A DNA stretch of 41,313 nucleotides from IMG/VR virus record IMGVR_UViG_3300032182_000456, positions 1 to 41,313 of that record; one strand, given 5' to 3'. The notes beneath the pieces are model-generated. The model had not been told where the DNA came from and did no database searches. It saw only the letters and a list, made by a program, of their open reading frames with translations. Positions 37,659 through 41,313 of this stretch are shown piece by piece. This stretch comes from a virus. Positions within the stretch are counted from its first letter, which is position 1, and the number at the start of each line of letters is the position of its first letter. The translations under genes were made by a program, and so were the position numbers.

Positions 37659-38630
37659 ATGAGTATTTTTAATAACGTTTCTGGCACTTGGAGAGAGATT
37701 CAAGAACTCTGGAACAATGTTTCTGGAACTTGGAGACAAGTTGATACTGTTAATAACAATGTCTCTGGAACTTGGAGAGAAACTTATACTGCTACTCAAC
37801 CAGCAGCTTTTAGTTTGTCCCCAGGATCCCCTGGAGACTTGAGTACTTCTCCAAAATTATATCTAAACCCAGGTAATAGTCAGTCTCCTGGTGGGTCATC
37901 TTGGAACATTTCTTTTTCTCAACCAACTCCTGTCAATATTAAAGTTTGGGGAGCAGGTGGTGGTGTCGATGGTCCTGCTGGTGCTGGTGGTTTTGCTGGT
38001 GGCAACATGACAATGAATGGCGGAACCACTTATCAAGTGTGGGCTGGTGGTAGAGGAACTCCATCTGGCGGAAGAAATGGTGCAGGTGGTGGTGCTGCTT
38101 CTGGTATCAGACAGGGCAACACTGCTGTTATTATTGGCGGTGGCGGCGGTGGTGCTGCTGGTCGCCCTGGTGGTGCTGGTGGCGGTACTAATGGTCAGCC
38201 TAGAAGACCACAAGGTGGTGGTGGCGGAACACAAAACGGCGTAGGTGCTGGCGGTGCTGCTCCCAGAAGAAGAGGAAATCCTGGATCTGGAACAAGAGGT
38301 GGTCAGGGTAGAACTGGACCGCCAGCAAACCCAGGCGGAACTAGTGGCATTGGAAACAATGTCTATCAAGGTGGATATGGCGCTGCCAACGGTGGTGACA
38401 AAGGATCTGGTGGTGGCGGCGGTGGTCGCTACGGCGGTGGAGAAGGTGGAGGAGACTCTGGTGCCTTTGGTGGTGGCGGAGGATCTGGTTACACCAATCC
38501 ATCATACATTTCTTCTCCATCATTGTCGCAAGGCAATGGTCCAACCGCAGGAAATAGTGGAGATGGTGATAGAGGTGGTTACGGAAATACAGGAAGAGCA
38601 GGACGAGTTGTTATTACCTGGAATCCATGA
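37659..38630 (+). CDS. Glycine-rich adhesin-like tail tip protein
   Basis: A 323-residue protein in two parts. Residues 5-46 are three copies of a 14-residue repeat, N-N-V-S-G-T-W-R-[EQ] plus a five-residue spacer. Residues about 90-323 are extremely rich in glycine, with runs such as G-G-G-G-G-G and G-A-G-G-G, the opening V-K-V-W-G-A-G-G-G and the end R-V-V-I-T-W-N-P. This resembles glycine-rich phage domains, and the gp38 tip adhesins of T-even phages are also built from polyglycine helices. A role in host receptor binding is therefore plausible but inferred. The interior includes R-R-P and R-R-R segments, which are less usual. It follows the chaperone-like gene by eight bases and has no clear ribosome site of its own. 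Confidence 0.85.
   Translation: MSIFNNVSGTWREIQELWNNVSGTWRQVDTVNNNVSGTWRETYTATQPAAFSLSPGSPGDLSTSPKLYLNPGNSQSPGGSSWNISFSQPTPVNIKVWGAGGGVDGPAGAGGFAGGNMTMNGGTTYQVWAGGRGTPSGGRNGAGGGAASGIRQGNTAVIIGGGGGGAAGRPGGAGGGTNGQPRRPQGGGGGTQNGVGAGGAAPRRRGNPGSGTRGGQGRTGPPANPGGTSGIGNNVYQGGYGAANGGDKGSGGGGGGRYGGGEGGGDSGAFGGGGGSGYTNPSYISSPSLSQGNGPTAGNSGDGDRGGYGNTGRAGRVVITWNP
37671..37796 (+). repeat. Three 42-base tandem repeats encoding N-N-V-S-G-T-W-R units
   Basis: Three in-frame units of 42 bases begin at 37671, 37713 and 37755. The first nine residues of each are almost identical at protein level (N-N-V-S-G-T-W-R-E/Q/E), while spacer residues and many codon third bases differ. That points to an old repeat kept by selection on the protein, not a recent DNA duplication. 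Confidence 0.9.
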
Positions 38631-38655
38631 TAGAATGATTTTTTAGTGATGTGGA

Positions 38656-39207
38656 ATGTTTGTATTTGATCTTCCTTGTCCAATATACAAAACAAAACTA
38701 AAAGAACACAGCACCCTGAAGAATGAGATTTTAAGTCTCATTGATTCTTCAGGGTGTAGTTCTTATGTTGGTGTAGATGATCATGGATATACAAAAACCA
38801 TGATCAGTAAATGTGATTGGAACTTACCCAAAGAAGCAGAAAGAAAATATCTAGATATTATTTTTCCTCACATTGAAGAAAATCACTGTGAGTTGTTTAA
38901 TAAGTTAGGATTTCCAACTGTTGATATTATCAATATGTGGTTCCAGCAATATGAAAAAAATTCTTTTCATGAATGGCATACACATACACAATGTCAATGG
39001 TCATCTGTTTATTATCTAGAATTTCCAAAAGGAAGTCCCAAAACGGTTTTTGTCAGTCCTCTAAATAATACAGATACATTTGATGTTGATACTGAAGAGG
39101 GAGACATCATAACCTTCCCTTCTTTTATTGTACATTCTGCTCCAAAAGTAGAATCAAATAAAAGAAAAACAATTATATCATTTAATTCTGATATTAGTTT
39201 GTCATGA
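38656..39207 (+). CDS. Putative 2OG-Fe(II) oxygenase, H-E-x-H-x-H type (first of four)
   Basis: A 183-residue protein with the double-stranded beta-helix pattern of small 2-oxoglutarate/Fe(II)-dependent oxygenases (similar to the 2OG-FeII_Oxy_5 type). Candidate iron ligands are in F-H-E-W-H-T-H (H105, H108, H110) and F-P-S-F-I-V-H-S-A-P (H160), with R170 in K-R-K-T-I-I-S-F as a possible 2-oxoglutarate binder. The core strand V-Y-Y-L-E-F-P follows the first motif, as in the family. The N-terminus reads F-D-L-P-C-P-I-Y, as in other phage members I know. Such enzymes hydroxylate proteins, nucleic acids or small molecules; no substrate can be told here. The start ATG has only a weak GTGGA upstream. 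The stop overlaps the next start (ATGA). Two strong hairpins lie in its first 150 bases. Confidence 0.8.
   Translation: MFVFDLPCPIYKTKLKEHSTLKNEILSLIDSSGCSSYVGVDDHGYTKTMISKCDWNLPKEAERKYLDIIFPHIEENHCELFNKLGFPTVDIINMWFQQYEKNSFHEWHTHTQCQWSSVYYLEFPKGSPKTVFVSPLNNTDTFDVDTEEGDIITFPSFIVHSAPKVESNKRKTIISFNSDISLS
38708..38760 (+). promoter_or_regulatory. Long hairpin inside the first oxygenase gene
   Basis: Arms CACCCTGAAG (38712-38721) and CTTCAGGGTG (38747-38756) pair perfectly over 10 bases. The inner arms AATGAGA (38722-38728) and TCTCATT (38736-38742) pair over 7 bases, with a seven-base loop and a four-base bulge GATT on the 3' side. Further weak pairing (A-T, C-G, one mismatch, G-T) extends the base outward to 38708 and 38760. 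No T-run follows, so it does not look like a standard intrinsic terminator. Its role is unknown. Confidence 0.7.
38778..38806 (+). promoter_or_regulatory. Second hairpin inside the first oxygenase gene
   Basis: TGATCATGG (38778-38786) and CCATGATCA (38798-38806) form a perfect nine-base stem with an 11-base, A-rich loop, starting 22 bases after the first hairpin's main stem. Alone, a stem of this size could occur by chance a few times in 41 kb; next to the longer hairpin it is more notable. Confidence 0.5.
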
Positions 39208-39749
39208 GTGATTATCAAGAATCCATTTTCTCCGTTCCTGTATTCCATTACGAAGTTAGGGACTGGGAAGTCAAGAAGAAAAAACTCAAAGATCTTTACA
39301 ATAAAGTATCGGTAAATAAAGATTTATCTTATACTGTATTAACTGATTACTTTAGAGAAAGTAAAGAATCTTATTGGGAAGACATTGTAGATATCCTAAA
39401 AGAAGAATTAGGATTGTTTTCTCAAGCAACAAATATGTCTTATGCTCCAAATGGGCATTGGTTTGAGTTAGCTAAAAAAGGTATGCACCATGAAATCCAC
39501 AATCATGGTGCTGTTGGATATAGTTGTGTCTTGTACATAGACTATGATGAAGATGAACATACTCCAACAAGATTTCTGTCACCTTTCAATAATTTTTTTG
39601 TTGGATGTCAATTAGTGCATACTCCCACAGAAATAAAAAGTGGATCTATGATTTTCTTCCCGTCAGTTATTCATCACTACACATCACCATGTACAAGTGA
39701 TAAAGAAAGATTGATTCTTTCATTCAATTTACATCCTATTAATGTTTGA
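39204..39749 (+). CDS. Putative 2OG-Fe(II) oxygenase, H-E-x-H-x-H type (second of four)
   Basis: A 181-residue protein related in layout to the preceding gene. It carries H-H-E-I-H-N-H-G (H96, H99, H101), then a strand Y-S-C-V-L-Y-I-D-Y, and later F-F-P-S-V-I-H-H-Y-T-S-P (H157/H158) with R169 in K-E-R-L-I-L-S-F. This is the same order of candidate iron and 2-oxoglutarate residues as in the first oxygenase. Overall identity between the two looks low, so this is not a recent duplication. The N-terminus S-I-F-S-V-P-V-F-H-Y-E-V resembles the opening strand of such phage enzymes. ATG overlaps the upstream TGA (ATGA), and its own stop overlaps the next start by eight bases, so the genes are probably translated in a coupled way. 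Substrate unknown. Confidence 0.78.
   Translation: MSDYQESIFSVPVFHYEVRDWEVKKKKLKDLYNKVSVNKDLSYTVLTDYFRESKESYWEDIVDILKEELGLFSQATNMSYAPNGHWFELAKKGMHHEIHNHGAVGYSCVLYIDYDEDEHTPTRFLSPFNNFFVGCQLVHTPTEIKSGSMIFFPSVIHHYTSPCTSDKERLILSFNLHPINV
39485..39511 (+). promoter_or_regulatory. Hairpin over the metal-motif codons of the second oxygenase gene
   Basis: GCACCATGA (39485-39493) and TCATGGTGC (39503-39511) form a perfect nine-base stem with a nine-base loop. It coincides with the codons for H-H-E-I-H-N-H-G, so part of the symmetry may simply follow from repeated His codons. Regulatory meaning is uncertain. Confidence 0.4.
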
Positions 39750-40371
39750 TATGGCATTCCAAAGTGTTTGGTATTCTACAGGACTACCTGAAAAATTAGT
39801 AAAAACTATAGACGAAGAACTCTTCAGTGAGTTTAAAGATTCCATGGAAGTTTCTAGTTTATACAAAGGGGAGGTGAATAAAGAAACAAGGAATTCTAGT
39901 AATGCTTGGATTCCTAGTGGTCATTGGTTACCTGGATTTTTGTGGCATTATGTCTCGCTAGCTAACCGATCAAATTTTCTGTATGATATTGATTGTATTG
40001 ATATGAATAGTATTCAATATACTCAATATACTGAGGGACAATTTTATAAATGGCATACTGATCATGGTCTCCTCAATATGTACAAACCTGAAACAGAAGA
40101 TACAACAGGAGAACAGTATATTTCTGACAAGATTAATACAGAGTATGAAAATGTCAGAAAATTATCAATCGTCATGCAATTATCAGATCCATCAGATTAT
40201 GAAGGAGGTAATCTTCAGTTACTAGATGAGAATGGTAAAGCATATTTTGCTCCTAGAACTAGAGGAACTGTAATTATATTTGATTCTAGAACTCAACATA
40301 GAGTATTGAAAGTTACTTCTGGTGTTAGAAGATCTATTGTTGGTTGGGTAGTTGGTCCGAGGTGGAAATGA
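39742..40371 (+). CDS. Putative 2OG-Fe(II) oxygenase, prolyl 4-hydroxylase-like (third of four)
   Basis: A 209-residue protein with the classic HxD...H...R signature of 2-oxoglutarate/Fe(II) oxygenases of the prolyl 4-hydroxylase/PKHD type: F-Y-K-W-H-T-D-H-G (H105, D107), then D-S-R-T-Q-H-R-V (H186) and G-V-R-R-S-I-V-G-W (R196 or R197). The strand Y-E-G-G-N-L-Q-L-L before the distal His is also typical (E-G-G-x-L). It is the clearest oxygenase of the four and of usual length for bacterial PKHD-type proteins. An N-terminal W-I-P-S-G-H-W-L-P-G segment is phage-like. Start could be 39742 (overlapping the upstream stop by eight bases) or M4 at 39751; the former is kept. The substrate may be a peptide or protein, but that is only family-based inference. 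Confidence 0.88.
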   Translation: MFDMAFQSVWYSTGLPEKLVKTIDEELFSEFKDSMEVSSLYKGEVNKETRNSSNAWIPSGHWLPGFLWHYVSLANRSNFLYDIDCIDMNSIQYTQYTEGQFYKWHTDHGLLNMYKPETEDTTGEQYISDKINTEYENVRKLSIVMQLSDPSDYEGGNLQLLDENGKAYFAPRTRGTVIIFDSRTQHRVLKVTSGVRRSIVGWVVGPRWK

Positions 40372-41081
40372 TGGAAATGATAGCTTTAGATAGTCAATTG
40401 ATACCAACAAAAGGTTCTACTTTAAGAACCAGGAATGAAAAATTTGATACTAATGGTTTCTTTTTTCTTCCTAACTTAGTTCCAGATCCCACTAAACTGG
40501 AATGTGATGTACCAGAATGGAGAGGATCCAGACATTATTATGGTAGTGTAGATAATTATTCTCACGTAGATGATGAGGGTCAGGTAGATGGTTCTTCTAG
40601 TAGATACAATTGGCCAGCATATAAGGATCTACATACAAAAATTAGATTAGAAATAGAACAAGTATTAGGTAAAAAATTATATAATACTTACTACTACGAT
40701 AGGTTCTATTTCTTAGGACAGGAATTGGAAAAACATGTCGATAGAGATGCGTGTGAAATTTCTGTCAGTCTTATGATCAAAACAAATCTAAAGTGGGAAT
40801 ATGAATGGCCATTCATTGTAGATAGTTCAAATCCAGAATTAAGAGAAACTTGGATCACTACAGCACCTGGAGATGCTATCATATACAAAGGTTGTGAGAT
40901 ACCACACTGGAGACCACCATTGACTTCTAAGTATGGTAGAGACGAACCTAAATATAAACTGTGGGCACGTAGAATTTTACGTGGTCGTGATGACACTTTT
41001 TGGCATCAGGCATTTTTCCATTATGTTTTGGCAGATGGAAATAGATGCGAACATGCATTTGATGTAAGTAACCGTTATTAA
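40368..41081 (+). CDS. Putative 2OG-Fe(II) oxygenase-like protein (fourth of four)
   Basis: A 237-residue protein from this start. It has L-E-K-H-V-D-R-D (H123, D125) and P-G-D-A-I-I-Y-K-G-C-E-I-P-H-W-R (H180), the order and spacing expected for HxD...H iron binding. G-F-F-F-L-P-N-L-V near the N-terminus resembles the opening of the phytanoyl dioxygenase-like branch. The 2-oxoglutarate-binding Arg is not certain (R182, or W-A-R-R-I-L-R-G further on). A TTG at 40344 is in frame and would add eight residues, but ATG 40368 is preferred: it overlaps the upstream TGA as ATGA and has GAGG at 40359-40362. A second ATG follows directly at 40371. It is less typical than the third oxygenase, so assignment to the superfamily is likely but not sure. 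Confidence 0.75.
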   Translation: MMEMIALDSQLIPTKGSTLRTRNEKFDTNGFFFLPNLVPDPTKLECDVPEWRGSRHYYGSVDNYSHVDDEGQVDGSSSRYNWPAYKDLHTKIRLEIEQVLGKKLYNTYYYDRFYFLGQELEKHVDRDACEISVSLMIKTNLKWEYEWPFIVDSSNPELRETWITTAPGDAIIYKGCEIPHWRPPLTSKYGRDEPKYKLWARRILRGRDDTFWHQAFFHYVLADGNRCEHAFDVSNRY

Positions 41082-41093
41082 TTTGAGGTAATC

Positions 41094-41285
41094 ATGGATT
41101 CAGAAACACTTAAGAAAAATTTTGAGGAGCAACTAGCTTCTACTGACAAGCAGATCAGAGAACTCGAAGAGAATCTGAAAAAAGCAAAAGAGTATAAAAT
41201 TAAACTGGAGGGTGGTCTAGAGACTCTAGGACTTCTAGAAGGTGAATCAGACCCAGACGTTCCAGCAGAAGCACCAACTGAATAA
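41094..41285 (+). CDS. Small coiled-coil protein of unknown function
   Basis: A 63-residue protein, strongly charged and helical through residues 4-42 (L-K-K-N-F-E-E-Q-L-A, I-R-E-L-E-E-N-L-K-K-A-K), which suggests a coiled coil. It is followed by an acidic, proline-containing tail (E-S-D-P-D-V-P-A-E-A-P-T-E). Small proteins of this pattern occur in many cyanophage genomes, but I know no function. It has a good ribosome site, GAGG at 41085-41088, six bases before the ATG, and lies 12 bases after the last oxygenase gene. No enzyme or membrane motif is visible. Confidence 0.85.
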   Translation: MDSETLKKNFEEQLASTDKQIRELEENLKKAKEYKIKLEGGLETLGLLEGESDPDVPAEAPTE

Positions 41286-41302
41286 ATACTAAATCCCTTC
41301 TT

Positions 41303-41310
41303 CCTAAATA
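41303..41310 (+). promoter_or_regulatory. Late promoter-like box at the window edge
   Basis: CCTAAATA lies 17 bases after the last stop codon and three bases before the window ends. It matches the CTAAATA boxes before the other units, so another late gene probably starts about 30-50 bases past the edge. Confidence 0.5.
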
Positions 41311-41313
41311 GGT

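Noticed and set aside
37896-38646. Long open frames on both strands over the glycine-rich gene (for example 38245-38646 on + and 37896-38369 on -)
   Set aside because: They are composition shadows of GGT/GGC-rich codons: the translations are low-complexity Val/Leu/Ala or Ser/Thr strings without ribosome sites, while the adhesin frame has clear repeats and domain ends.
38631-38655. T-run ATTTTTTAG after the glycine-rich gene as a terminator
   Set aside because: No stable stem lies directly upstream of the T-run, so an intrinsic terminator is not supported.
40344-40367. TTG at 40344 as start of the fourth oxygenase
   Set aside because: ATG at 40368 gives the usual ATGA overlap with the upstream stop and has GAGG at a good distance; the extra residues lie wholly inside the preceding gene.

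Overview
This window looks like part of the late structural region of a T4-like marine cyanophage (a cyanomyovirus infecting Synechococcus or Prochlorococcus). The evidence is direct: gp25-like, gp6-like and gp8-like baseplate wedge proteins in T4-like order, very long modular tail proteins of a kind I know from cyanomyoviruses, exact or near-exact copies of the T4 late promoter box (TATAAATA or CTAAATA) in front of the main transcription units, and a run of 2-oxoglutarate/Fe(II) oxygenase genes. Every convincing gene is on the + strand. Genes are packed with 1-14 base overlaps or gaps under 60 bases. No gene-free stretch exceeds 60 bases, and I see no tRNA, CRISPR array, integrase or insertion sequence.

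Layout. 10-12699: baseplate genes gp25, gp6 and a 3499-residue protein in the position of T4 gp7, with a YHYH domain and several internal repeat families. 12755-14566: gp8-like wedge protein, nearly twice the length of T4 gp8. 14625-22736: a 2703-residue DUF4815-type structural protein. 22746-27653: a small coiled-coil protein, a 1403-residue fibre-like protein carrying an apparent cupredoxin domain with a full set of type 1 copper ligands, and a 166-residue unknown protein. 27697-36486: a 2929-residue tail fibre with a beta-helix and tail-fibre repeats. 36522-38630: a short fibre-like protein, a tail-fibre assembly chaperone-like protein and a glycine-rich adhesin-like protein. 38656-41081: four consecutive overlapping or closely spaced oxygenase-like genes. 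41094-41285: a small coiled-coil protein, followed by another late promoter-like box at the window edge.

How the genes fit together. The first half builds the baseplate wedges and periphery. The second half probably builds the long host-recognition fibres, with a chaperone and a polyglycine-type tip protein that may determine host range. The same building blocks recur in different genes: a G-S-G-Y-T beta motif occurs in all five large proteins, a helical module occurs in two giants, and a binding-module-like segment occurs in two fibres. This suggests that the tail evolved by module exchange. The oxygenases directly downstream of the adhesin may modify virion or host molecules, but no substrate can be read from the sequence. 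The most unusual observations are the cupredoxin-like domain inside a fibre-like protein and the strong hairpins inside the oxygenase coding sequences.
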